5,941 nucleotides of DNA from Halieaceae bacterium (lineage in GTDB: Bacteria > Pseudomonadota > Gammaproteobacteria > Pseudomonadales > Halieaceae), in assembly GCA_009886815.1 (NCBI GenBank), contig QXYP01000099.1:1-5941 (forward strand), written 5' to 3'. Numbering within the stretch: the first letter of the stretch is position 1; the number at the start of each line of letters is the position of its first letter. The notes beneath the pieces were generated by a model. The model worked only from the letters and a program-made list of their open reading frames with translations, did no database searches and had not been told where the DNA came from. The translations under genes were made by a program, and so were the position numbers. Positions 1 through 5,941 of this stretch are shown piece by piece.

Positions 1-1034
1 TCAACTCGAGGCAGCGCGTGAAGTTGAGACTGGGTATCTGCGGTCACAACGTAGATATCGGCCTGAGGCGCAGCGTAGGTGTCTAGACCTTTAATCAGCA
101 GCACCAAGCGCTCAAGCCCGATCGCAAAACCTGCGGCCGGTGTGTCGCGACCACCAAACTGTGCCACCAAGCCATCATACCGGCCTCCGCCACAAACCGT
201 ACCCTGTGCACCCAAGGCATCGGTGGTCCATTCGAACACTGTTTTATTGTAATAGTCGAGTCCACGGACTAACCGCTCATTAACCACATAAGGCTGCCCC
301 GCCGCAGTCAACATTGCCAGAAGTGCCGCGAAATCGTCTCGTGACTCATCATCAATAAAATCGCTGAGAGACGGAGCATCTGCCAACAACGCCTGAGTCG
401 CCGCATTTTTGCTATCCAATATACGCAGCGGATTCGTCACTAGTCGACGTTGACTATCGTCGTCTAGGCCGTCCCGATGATCGGAAAGAAAGGCGACCAG
501 GGCCTCCCTAAACAGCGCTCTGGAATGCGGACTACCGATGGAGTTAATTTCCAACGTCAGTAAATCTTGGACGCCCAAACCGCGCCATAAGGCATTGGAC
601 AGTAAGATCAGCTCAGCATCTAAGTCCGGGCTTGCAACGCCAAAACCCTCAACACCCAACTGATGAAATTGCCTTTGCCGACCCTTCTGGGGCCTCTCGT
701 AACGAAACATGGGGCCCTGGTACCAAAGCTTCTGTACCGTTTGCTGAAGATTGTGTTGAACAACGGCCCGCACACACCCCGCCGTGCCCTCAGGGCGCAA
801 CGAAAGACTCTCATCATTGCGATCTGCAAAGGTATACATCTCTTTTTCTACGATATCAGTGACCTCACCGATAGAGCGTGAAAACAACTGGGTAGTTTCA
901 ATGATGGGCAGGCGAATCTCTTGATAGCCATACTGCTGTAAAACAGCGGCCATAACCCCTTCCAACTGCTGCCAAAGGAAGCTGTCTTCAGGAAGAATGT
1001 CTACCATTCCACGCACTGATCGATAGTCGGTCAT
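1..1034 (-). CDS. hisS: Histidyl-tRNA synthetase, 3' end cut off by window edge
   Basis: Class II aminoacyl-tRNA synthetase that charges tRNA-His with histidine in the cytosol. I translated the frame from the ATG at 1034 to the left edge: 344 uninterrupted codons of a protein usually near 420-430 residues. What is visible is the catalytic core. It has an N-terminal [11 protein letters not shown] segment, LRPEGTA at about residues 79-85, motif 2 starting [12 protein letters not shown] at about 107 (R111) and continuing RQFHQLGVE, the histidine-specific [11 protein letters not shown] block at 255-265 (R257), and motif 3 GFAIGLERL at about 302-310. The anticodon-binding domain only begins (DIYVVTAD) before the sequence ends. 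The start is 11 nt after the ispG stop with only a weak Shine-Dalgarno (ACAGG), so coupling to ispG is likely. No frameshift or missing core residue was seen. Confidence 0.97.
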   Translation of the reverse strand, partial: MTDYRSVRGMVDILPEDSFLWQQLEGVMAAVLQQYGYQEIRLPIIETTQLFSRSIGEVTDIVEKEMYTFADRNDESLSLRPEGTAGCVRAVVQHNLQQTVQKLWYQGPMFRYERPQKGRQRQFHQLGVEGFGVASPDLDAELILLSNALWRGLGVQDLLTLEINSIGSPHSRALFREALVAFLSDHRDGLDDDSQRRLVTNPLRILDSKNAATQALLADAPSLSDFIDDESRDDFAALLAMLTAAGQPYVVNERLVRGLDYYNKTVFEWTTDALGAQGTVCGGGRYDGLVAQFGGRDTPAAGFAIGLERLVLLIKGLDTYAAPQADIYVVTADTQSQLHALPRV

Positions 1035-1045
1035 AGGCCTGTCTG

Positions 1046-2173
1046 TTAAGTACTGCGGAGAATGATCTGTTCTTCTTCGGCCGCGCGCTCTGACACTAAT
1101 TGTTCGGCACGCTCGCGGATCACAGTTTCCAAATGATCGACAAAATCTTGATTGCTGACTTTATGATCTGGTTCGCCAGCGAGGTAGATTAAGTTGCTGG
1201 GGGTTGCCCCGGTCAAACCCACGTCAGCCTCTTTCGCTTCCCCGGGGCCATTAACAATGCAGCCGATCACAGCCACGTCCATTGGTGTTCTAATATCTTC
1301 CAGTCGACGCTCTAACTCATTCATCGTGCCGATCACATCAAAATTCTGACGCGAGCAACTGGGACAGGCAATAAAGTTTATGCCGTTGGCCCTGAGCTTC
1401 AAGCTCTTGAGTATCTCAAAGCCAACCTTTACTTCTTCTACCGGGTCTGCGGCGAGAGAAATACGAATCGTATCGCCAATACCCTCCAGTAACAGAGCAC
1501 CCAGACCCACGGCCGATTTAACCGTGCCGCCGCGCAGGCCACCGGCCTCAGTAATGCCCAAATGCAAAGGCTGCTCAATTTGCGTCGCTAAATCTCTGTA
1601 AGCGGCCTGAGCCATAAAGATTTCGGAAGCTTTGACACTCACCTTAAAATTATCGAAGTCATAGCGGCTAAGAATGTCGACGTTACGAAGGGCAGATTCC
1701 ACCAGAGCCTCAGCGGTAGGTTCTGGATACTTTCGCATGAGCTCTTTACCCAAAGAACCCGCATTGACACCGATACGGATTGGGATGCCACGGTCTTTGC
1801 AAGCCGCAATCACTTCCCTCACTTTTTCTTCTCGACCAATATTACCGGGATTGATCCGTAAACAATCGACACCGTACTCGGCGACTTTTAAAGCGATTTT
1901 GTGGTCAAAGTGAATGTCGGCAACGAGGGGAACCGTAACCCGGGCGCGAATATCCCGAAATGCGTCTGCGGCTTCCATGCTGGGCACCGAAACCCGCACG
2001 ATATCAGCCCCGGCATCGGCAATAGCCTGCACCTGCGCCACAGTAGCAGCGACATCACACGTTTCTGTGTTTGTCATACTCTGAACGCTGATGGGGGCAT
2101 CGCCGCCAACGGGGACGTTGCCAACCATGATCTGGCGACTCTTGCGCCGCTTAATGGGTGATTCCTGTTTCAT
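1046..2173 (-). CDS. ispG: 4-hydroxy-3-methylbut-2-en-1-yl diphosphate synthase (IspG/GcpE)
   Basis: Penultimate enzyme of the MEP (non-mevalonate) isoprenoid pathway. It reductively converts methylerythritol cyclodiphosphate to HMBPP using a [4Fe-4S] cluster and an external electron donor such as flavodoxin or ferredoxin. The product is 375 residues, close to the 372 of E. coli. It opens with PIKRRKS and [19 protein letters not shown], followed by the TIM-barrel blocks [10 protein letters not shown] (81-90) and [13 protein letters not shown] (101-113). Cluster ligands are C270 and C273 (ACPSCSRQ), C305 ([11 protein letters not shown]) and E312, at the same numbers as in E. coli. The frame stays open for 76 more codons upstream into pilF, but similarity starts only at this ATG, so I place the start at 2173. 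It begins 25 nt after the pilF stop, with a weak GGTGG-like ribosome site. Confidence 0.97.
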   Translation of the reverse strand: MKQESPIKRRKSRQIMVGNVPVGGDAPISVQSMTNTETCDVAATVAQVQAIADAGADIVRVSVPSMEAADAFRDIRARVTVPLVADIHFDHKIALKVAEYGVDCLRINPGNIGREEKVREVIAACKDRGIPIRIGVNAGSLGKELMRKYPEPTAEALVESALRNVDILSRYDFDNFKVSVKASEIFMAQAAYRDLATQIEQPLHLGITEAGGLRGGTVKSAVGLGALLLEGIGDTIRISLAADPVEEVKVGFEILKSLKLRANGINFIACPSCSRQNFDVIGTMNELERRLEDIRTPMDVAVIGCIVNGPGEAKEADVGLTGATPSNLIYLAGEPDHKVSNQDFVDHLETVIRERAEQLVSERAAEEEQIILRST

Positions 2174-2198
2174 GCCACCGACCAGTCGGAAGTTTCCC

Positions 2199-2969
2199 TT
2201 ATTGTAACCCTTGCTGGGCCTGCAGTGTTTGATATTCCTGCGAATCAGGATAGAGATTGCGCAATGCCATCTCGTAACTACTTTGGGCGTCTTTATCCCC
2301 CGAAGCCCGCGAAATTTCAACACCCAACATAAATCCTCGGGGGGACTGGCGAGGCACAACCGTGCGGTACACGCCATAGTAAGACTGCGCATTCGCGACA
2401 TCGCCCGCTAACAAGCGCAAATAACCCATTTCTAACAGCGCGATAGGATTCCGTCGATCCATACGCAGTGCGCGACTGAATGCATCTTCTGCGCCTAAAT
2501 TGTTGTTTAGATTTAATCGGCTCATGCCCAGGTTAATATAGGCAAAGGGTCGCCCAGAGTAGAGTGTATCCTCTGCCACAACAGCAAACTCCCGCTCTGC
2601 TTCCTCATAACGCCCTAAGAAATACAAAAAAGCCGCGTAGTTGTTTCGAGCCCTGGAAAGTTTCGGGTCTATTCGCAAGGCCCGCTTGAAGCTCGCCTCA
2701 GCGCGTTCGTACTCACCGGTGCTTTGATAAACCAAGCCAAAGGCCTCGTTCACTGACGCATTATTAGGGTCAATGTTATTCGCGAGCTCAAGGTTCCGTT
2801 TAGCATTTTCCCAGTCTCCCCGACCAATGTACTGCCGGGCTAGCTCAACGCGACGTTCCAGCGCTGCCTGAGGATCTTCTTCATAGTCTGTTCCCCCTAC
2901 CGTCTCGGTGACGCAAGAGGACAGTAATAAAACCGCAGCCGCGAGGAAGCTTATCGTGACGGTCTTCAT
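2199..2969 (-). CDS. pilF: Type IV pilus biogenesis/stability lipoprotein PilF (PilW), TPR repeats
   Basis: Predicted outer-membrane lipoprotein of 256 residues, close to the roughly 250 of Pseudomonas PilF. In that family the protein is the pilotin that helps localise and multimerise the PilQ secretin of type IV pili. The N-terminus is a lipoprotein signal: MKT, a hydrophobic stretch (residues 4-16), then lipobox LSSC with the lipidated Cys at 19. Val at +2 rather than Asp favours outer-membrane sorting. Residues about 36-241 form roughly six tetratricopeptide repeats; the clearest are about 71-104 ([22 protein letters not shown]) and 106-137 ([19 protein letters not shown]). The start overlaps the rlmN stop by 4 nt (ATGA), so translation is probably coupled; a GAGG lies 10 nt upstream. 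Its position between rlmN and ispG is the standard one. A generic TPR lipoprotein is the alternative; synteny makes PilF/PilW much more likely. Confidence 0.92.
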   Translation of the reverse strand: MKTVTISFLAAAVLLLSSCVTETVGGTDYEEDPQAALERRVELARQYIGRGDWENAKRNLELANNIDPNNASVNEAFGLVYQSTGEYERAEASFKRALRIDPKLSRARNNYAAFLYFLGRYEEAEREFAVVAEDTLYSGRPFAYINLGMSRLNLNNNLGAEDAFSRALRMDRRNPIALLEMGYLRLLAGDVANAQSYYGVYRTVVPRQSPRGFMLGVEISRASGDKDAQSSYEMALRNLYPDSQEYQTLQAQQGLQ

Positions 2970-4132
2970 GGTCGTTCGCCCTCAGTCACGGCATTGTTTG
3001 CCAAATTCAACTGACGGTATCGCTCAGATCGACGTGTGCGGTCAACAACTTCGCCCACCAATTGCCCACAAGCGGCATCAATATCGTCCCCACGGGTGCT
3101 CCGCACAGTCACAATAAAGCCCGCATCAACAAGAACCTGCCAAAATCGCGACACCGCGTTGCCGCTGGGTCGTTCAAATCCCGAATTCGGAAAATGGTTA
3201 AAGGGAATCAAATTAATCTTGCAGGGGAAATCTTTGAGCAACGTACTCAACTCCCGCGCATGCTCTGGCTGATCGTTTACGCCGGCAAGTAAAGTGTATT
3301 CAATGGTAACAACCCGTTTGCGATCCGACTGGGCGTCTATATAACTTTTGGCGCTTTGTAAGAGCTGTTGAATGGGGTAGCGGCGGTTGATCGGGACAAT
3401 TTGGTTGCGAATTTCGTCGTTCGGGGCATGCAACGAAACCGCCAAACTGACATCACTAAACTCCGCCAAACGATCCAGTGCCGGCACAACACCAGAAGTG
3501 CTTAAAGTCACCTTTCGCTTTGACAAGCCGTAGGCTAGGTCGTCTGTCATCAGGCTCATGGCAGACACCACATTGTCAAAATTGAGTAAGGGCTCGCCCA
3601 TGCCCATCATCACCACGTTGGTAACAATCCGGCCTTTACCCGACTGCCATCCATCGTAAGAATTAATCGCGAGCCATACCTGGCCAATGATTTCAGCAGC
3701 GGTTAGGTCACGCTGAAACCCCTGTTTGCCCGTGGAACAAAACTTACAGTCTAAACTGCAACCCACCTGGGAAGAGACACACAACGTTGCCCTTCCTGCC
3801 TCGGGAATCAATACGGCCTCTACCAATGCGCCGCCGGTCACACGAATGGCCCATTTTCGAGTGCCGTCAGCCGAGTCCTGTTGATCAGCAATCTCAGGCG
3901 GGGTAATGGTGGCCAGAGACTCTAACTTTTCGCGCAGACCCTTTCCTAGATTACTCATGTCAGCGAAGTCGATAACGCCTTGATGGTGAATCCACTTCAT
4001 TACTTGCTGCGCACGGAACCGTTTTTCACCCAGGTCCGTGAAGAAATCTTCCAATTGCTGACGACTCAGCCCCAACAGATTGACCTTCGCTACGGCACTC
4101 GAGCTCGCGATCAAACTGTTGGCAACTGTCAT
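2966..4132 (-). CDS. rlmN: Dual-specificity 23S rRNA/tRNA adenine C2 methyltransferase RlmN
   Basis: Radical SAM enzyme that methylates C2 of A2503 in 23S rRNA and of A37 in some tRNAs, supporting ribosome accuracy. It is 388 residues (E. coli 384). The radical-SAM cluster motif is CSLDCKFC with C125, C129 and C132. The two other catalytic cysteines are also present: C118 ([10 protein letters not shown]) and the methyl-carrying C355 in [11 protein letters not shown]. Other conserved blocks are [11 protein letters not shown] (174-184), [13 protein letters not shown] (208-220), [15 protein letters not shown] (233-250) and KINLIPFN (305-312). These positions match E. coli numbering, which supports the ATG at 4132. 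The start lies 22 nt after the ndk stop with no recognisable Shine-Dalgarno. The stop overlaps the pilF start by 4 nt. Cfr resistance enzymes are related, but the residue spacing, length and context are those of RlmN. Confidence 0.97.
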   Translation of the reverse strand: MTVANSLIASSSAVAKVNLLGLSRQQLEDFFTDLGEKRFRAQQVMKWIHHQGVIDFADMSNLGKGLREKLESLATITPPEIADQQDSADGTRKWAIRVTGGALVEAVLIPEAGRATLCVSSQVGCSLDCKFCSTGKQGFQRDLTAAEIIGQVWLAINSYDGWQSGKGRIVTNVVMMGMGEPLLNFDNVVSAMSLMTDDLAYGLSKRKVTLSTSGVVPALDRLAEFSDVSLAVSLHAPNDEIRNQIVPINRRYPIQQLLQSAKSYIDAQSDRKRVVTIEYTLLAGVNDQPEHARELSTLLKDFPCKINLIPFNHFPNSGFERPSGNAVSRFWQVLVDAGFIVTVRSTRGDDIDAACGQLVGEVVDRTRRSERYRQLNLANNAVTEGERP

Positions 4133-4154
4133 AACGACGCGTCAGCGGGGCGCC

Positions 4155-4580
4155 TTAGCGCTCGCAAACCTCGTTAGCTGCAAAAAAGTAAGCGATTTCT
4201 CGAGCGGCCGACTCCGGGGAGTCTGATCCGTGTACTGCATTAGCGTCGATAGTGGTCGCGAAGTCTGCACGAATAGTGCCAGCAGCGGCTTCCTGAGGGT
4301 TTGTCGCGCCCATCAAGTCGCGGTTTTTGGCAATTGCGCCCTCACCTTCGAGCACCTGAACAACGACGGGACCAGACGTCATAAATTTGACCAGGTCATC
4401 GTAAAAAGGACGCCCTTTATGCTCTGCATAGAATCCGCCAGCCGTAGAGTCAGACAGCTGCATCATACGCGAGGCCGCTATGCGCAAGCCAGCTGACTCA
4501 AAACGGGTATAAATTTCACCGATGACATTTTTGCCGACGGCATCAGGCTTGATAATTGACAAGGTACGTTCAGTAGCCAT
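4155..4580 (-). CDS. ndk: Nucleoside diphosphate kinase
   Basis: Transfers the gamma phosphate from ATP to other NDPs and dNDPs through a phosphohistidine, balancing cytosolic (d)NTP pools. The product is 141 residues (E. coli 143). It starts [15 protein letters not shown], contains [10 protein letters not shown] (50-59) and [14 protein letters not shown] (67-80), then GATNP (91-95), R104, and the active-site signature NAVHGSDS with the catalytic His at 117. The end, [15 protein letters not shown], is typical of the family. The frame extends 11 codons upstream to a TTG, but that part matches nothing in the family and has no ribosome site. The ATG at 4580 has GGAG at a spacing of 6 nt and is the chosen start. 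It is the first gene after the 247-bp intergenic promoter region and probably leads the ndk-rlmN-pilF-ispG-hisS transcript. Confidence 0.98.
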   Translation of the reverse strand: MATERTLSIIKPDAVGKNVIGEIYTRFESAGLRIAASRMMQLSDSTAGGFYAEHKGRPFYDDLVKFMTSGPVVVQVLEGEGAIAKNRDLMGATNPQEAAAGTIRADFATTIDANAVHGSDSPESAAREIAYFFAANEVCER

Positions 4581-4586
4581 GGAGCA

Positions 4587-4590
4587 CTCC
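4587..4590 (-). promoter_or_regulatory. Shine-Dalgarno of ndk
   Basis: GGAG on the minus strand, 6 nt before the ATG at 4580. It decides the ndk start against the longer frame that opens with TTG at 4613. It is the best-spaced ribosome site in the window, fitting a first gene that must be translated without coupling. Confidence 0.75.
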
Positions 4591-4613
4591 GATTGGGATA
4601 AGAAATCATGCAA

Positions 4614-4628
4614 GGGACTATAGGTCCC
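4614..4628 (-). other. Small hairpin in the ndk leader
   Basis: Perfect inverted repeat GGGAC-CTATA-GTCCC on the minus strand (5-bp stem, 5-nt loop). If transcription begins near 4639-4640, the hairpin occupies about +12 to +26 of the ndk leader, ending 33 nt before the start codon. It has no following run of U, so it is not an intrinsic terminator. It might stabilise the 5' end of the mRNA, act as an operator, or be chance. Confidence 0.35.
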
Positions 4629-4645
4629 GATTTATAAGCGCGCAG

Positions 4646-4674
4646 ATTATAAATGAGGCTCAGGATTATGTCAT
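4646..4674 (-). promoter_or_regulatory. Sigma70-type promoter driving ndk and downstream genes
   Basis: On the minus strand the -35 hexamer ATGACA (4674-4669, five of six consensus bases) is separated by exactly 17 bp from a perfect -10 hexamer TATAAT (4651-4646). The predicted start point is near 4639-4640, giving a leader of about 60 nt to the ndk ATG. The bases just after the -10 are GC-rich (CTGCGCGC), a discriminator type associated with ppGpp/growth-rate control in proteobacteria. It would transcribe ndk, rlmN, pilF, ispG and hisS. The hexamers are seen directly; promoter activity is inferred. Confidence 0.75.
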
Positions 4675-4827
4675 GGTCGACTAATTACTCTAATAGGCCC
4701 CAAAGACCTTAACAGAGAAGCATCAGACTTAGGTTGATTCGCCGTAAATGCCCTGAATAATTATGAGTAGAGGCTAAGGTCTATCCGCTAGCAGGCGCCA
4801 AGGCGATGCTTCTGAACGGGGCAACGC

Positions 4828-5166
4828 TTAATGGTGCTCTCGGGCATGGTTAATCGTGTATCGCGGAATTTCAACAACCAAAGGCTCTTCTGTCACCAGT
4901 GCCTGACAAGACAGCCGCGACTCAGGCTCCAAGCCCCAAGCCTTATCAAGAAAGTCCTCCTCCAGCTCATCGGCGTCTTCCAAGGAAGCGAAACCCTCGC
5001 GCACAATGATGTGGCAGGTGGTACACGCACAAGACATTTCACAGGCATGTTCTATGGCGATATCGTGAGCTAGTAAAGCGTCACAGATGGAAGTGCCAAC
5101 CTCAGCTTCAACAACCGCTCCCTCTGGGCAAATATCGCCGTGGGGCATCACAACTATCTGGGTCAT
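4828..5166 (-). CDS. fdx: [2Fe-2S] ferredoxin of the ISC iron-sulfur assembly system
   Basis: Adrenodoxin-type ferredoxin, 112 residues (E. coli Fdx 111), that supplies electrons for cluster assembly on IscU with IscS. The cluster ligands are C42, C48, C51 and C87, seen in [13 protein letters not shown] and SRLSCQA. The extra C46 typical of Isc ferredoxins is also present. The segment [17 protein letters not shown] (73-89) and the ending [16 protein letters not shown] are hallmarks of the Isc type, separating it from plant-type ferredoxins. The ATG overlaps the hscA stop by 4 nt (ATGA), so it is likely coupled to hscA. The residues 61-72 ([12 protein letters not shown]) are acidic, as expected for the partner-binding surface. 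No iscX follows; the next gene is ndk after 247 bp. Confidence 0.98.
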   Translation of the reverse strand: MTQIVVMPHGDICPEGAVVEAEVGTSICDALLAHDIAIEHACEMSCACTTCHIIVREGFASLEDADELEEDFLDKAWGLEPESRLSCQALVTEEPLVVEIPRYTINHAREHH

Positions 5167-5941
5167 GACTCTGCTTCTCCTTCCAATGTAGCCACCGAGA
5201 TTCCACCCAGCGCTGATTTAATACTTCGGTCCATACGCCTCGCCGCCAGCAGCTCTGAAGCACGCCCGGTCACTTCGATCGCATTCCTTAGCCCTTCAAT
5301 ATCTTCCCCTGCATGGGCAGCCACCAAAGCAGATACCGCCGTCTCGAGCACTTGGCCTTCACTCTCGTTCAAAAGATCGCCATCACTGGCAACAGCCGCT
5401 CGAATACCCGCAATCAACTGCTCTGCATCAACCTTTGCTTCGGCCAACTGACGCGCATGCATGTCCTCAGAAGCGTGCTCATACCCGGCACGTAACATAG
5501 CGGCAATATCATCTTCGGCAAGGCCAAAAGCAGGCTTCACCACCACACTGGCCGTTGCTTCAGTCGTTGCTTCCTTTGCCTTAACCTCCAGCAGCCCATC
5601 CGCATCGACTTGAAAAGTCACCTCCAGCCGCGCCGCCCCAGCCACCATAGGTGGGATACCCTGCAATTCAAATGTTGCTAAGGAACGACAATCTTCTACG
5701 CGCTCCCGCTCGCCCTGAACAACATGAACGATAAGGCCCGTTTGACCGTCTTTAGCCGTCGTAAACTCTTGTGCCCGCGCCACAGGAATCGTCGTATTTC
5801 GTGGCACGATACGCTCTACCAAGCCGCCGTAGGTCTCAACCCCCAGAGACAGAGGGATCACGTCTAGCAGCAGTAGATCACTGGCGTCACGATTACCAAT
5901 CAGCAAATCGGCTTGCCTAGCGGCACCCCTGGCCACCACGC
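5163..5941 (-). CDS. hscA: Fe-S cluster assembly chaperone HscA (Hsp70), C-terminal part only
   Basis: Specialised Hsp70 that, with the J-protein HscB, binds the IscU scaffold and promotes transfer of its Fe-S cluster to target proteins. About 259 codons are present; the gene runs off the right edge, so the N-terminal ATPase domain is missing (full length usually about 615-620). The fragment begins at the end of the ATPase domain ([13 protein letters not shown]), continues through the linker [15 protein letters not shown] and the substrate-binding beta domain ([46 protein letters not shown]), then an alanine-rich helical lid ending [13 protein letters not shown]. There is no EEVD-type tail. 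[13 protein letters not shown] and [11 protein letters not shown], plus fdx next door, favour HscA over DnaK. The codon at 5939 (GTG) is an internal valine, not a start. Confidence 0.96.
   Translation of the reverse strand, partial: VVARGAARQADLLIGNRDASDLLLLDVIPLSLGVETYGGLVERIVPRNTTIPVARAQEFTTAKDGQTGLIVHVVQGERERVEDCRSLATFELQGIPPMVAGAARLEVTFQVDADGLLEVKAKEATTEATASVVVKPAFGLAEDDIAAMLRAGYEHASEDMHARQLAEAKVDAEQLIAGIRAAVASDGDLLNESEGQVLETAVSALVAAHAGEDIEGLRNAIEVTGRASELLAARRMDRSIKSALGGISVATLEGEAES
5177..5182 (-). promoter_or_regulatory. Shine-Dalgarno of fdx inside the end of hscA
   Basis: AAGGAG on the minus strand, 10 nt before the fdx ATG and inside the last codons of hscA. The spacing is slightly long but the match is strong. 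Together with the ATGA overlap it suggests fdx is both recoupled from hscA and able to recruit ribosomes itself. Confidence 0.6.

Larger units (their letters stand above)
4581..4827. other. Intergenic region between fdx and ndk
   Basis: This 247-bp gap is the only substantial non-coding stretch in the window. It holds the ndk promoter, leader hairpin and ribosome site in its ndk-proximal half. The fdx-proximal half (about 4690-4827) shows no convincing intrinsic terminator (no GC stem followed by T-run on the minus strand), so transcription from the isc operon may read through to ndk. The first two minus-strand frames after the fdx stop hit stops within 18 codons and nothing there resembles IscX, the small acidic protein often encoded at this place. 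Confidence 0.6.

Noticed and set aside
620..881. Several open frames on both strands of about 70-76 codons
   Set aside because: They lie within the uninterrupted hisS frame, which I translated fully; they are shadows without their own support.
2174..2401. A 76-codon in-frame upstream extension of ispG
   Set aside because: It lies inside pilF in another frame and has no similarity to IspG; the family N-terminus begins at the ATG at 2173.
2966..4132. Possibility that the radical SAM gene is a Cfr-type antibiotic resistance methyltransferase
   Set aside because: Length, cysteine positions identical to E. coli RlmN, and the conserved ndk-rlmN-pilF order all indicate housekeeping RlmN.
4581..4613. 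An 11-codon in-frame extension of ndk opening with TTG
   Set aside because: It adds residues not found in Ndk, has no ribosome site, and the ATG at 4580 has GGAG at good spacing.
4722..4738. Imperfect dyad ATCA..CT.AG..TGAT upstream of the ndk promoter, a possible operator
   Set aside because: Six of eight pairs match; about one such dyad is expected by chance in this gap, and it fits no operator I recognise, including the IscR consensus forms.
4704..4782. 8-bp inverted repeat AGACCTTA/TAAGGTCT with arms at 4704-4711 and 4775-4782
   Set aside because: The arms are 63 nt apart and do not extend; one such pair is not surprising by chance in about 250 bp.
1..5941. Search for a mobile element, CRISPR array, tRNA gene or undescribed system
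   Set aside because: Coding density is very high, all seven genes are conserved housekeeping genes in a familiar order, and no direct repeats, transposase or RNA gene were seen.

Overview
This is an ordinary bacterial housekeeping region. Every recognisable gene lies on the minus strand, so transcription runs from high to low coordinates. Reading in that direction, the order is hscA (3' part) - fdx - ndk - rlmN - pilF/pilW - ispG - hisS (5' part). Protein similarity and gene order both point to a gammaproteobacterium. The type IV pilus pilotin PilF/PilW between rlmN and ispG suggests a Pseudomonas-like or marine (Cellvibrionales/Oceanospirillales-type) lineage more than an enteric one. I cannot name the genus from sequence alone.

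Region 1 (about 4828-5941) is the distal end of an isc iron-sulfur assembly operon. It holds the C-terminal 259 codons of the specialised Hsp70 chaperone HscA, followed by the [2Fe-2S] ferredoxin Fdx, joined by a 4-nt ATGA overlap. Region 2 (4581-4827) is the only real intergenic space, 247 bp. It holds a very good sigma70-type promoter facing ndk (-35 ATGACA, 17-bp spacer, -10 TATAAT), a GC-rich discriminator, and a small leader hairpin. I see no convincing terminator for the isc operon and no iscX gene there.

Region 3 (1-4580) is a tightly packed run: ndk (nucleoside diphosphate kinase), rlmN (23S rRNA/tRNA adenine C2 methyltransferase), pilF (outer-membrane lipoprotein with TPR repeats), ispG (a [4Fe-4S] enzyme of the MEP isoprenoid pathway) and hisS (histidyl-tRNA synthetase). 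Gaps are 22, -4, 25 and 11 nt, so one transcript is likely. hisS runs off the left edge and lacks roughly its last 80 residues. RlmN and IspG are both iron-sulfur enzymes, so an isc-adjacent position is functionally sensible, although this neighbourhood is a known conserved gene order.

The most notable points are two absences relative to the usual gammaproteobacterial order: no iscX between fdx and ndk, and no rodZ-like gene between pilF and ispG. The ndk promoter architecture is the other point worth a look. All complete proteins keep their catalytic or cluster-binding residues and I found no frameshifts. I found no undescribed system, mobile element, CRISPR array or RNA gene.
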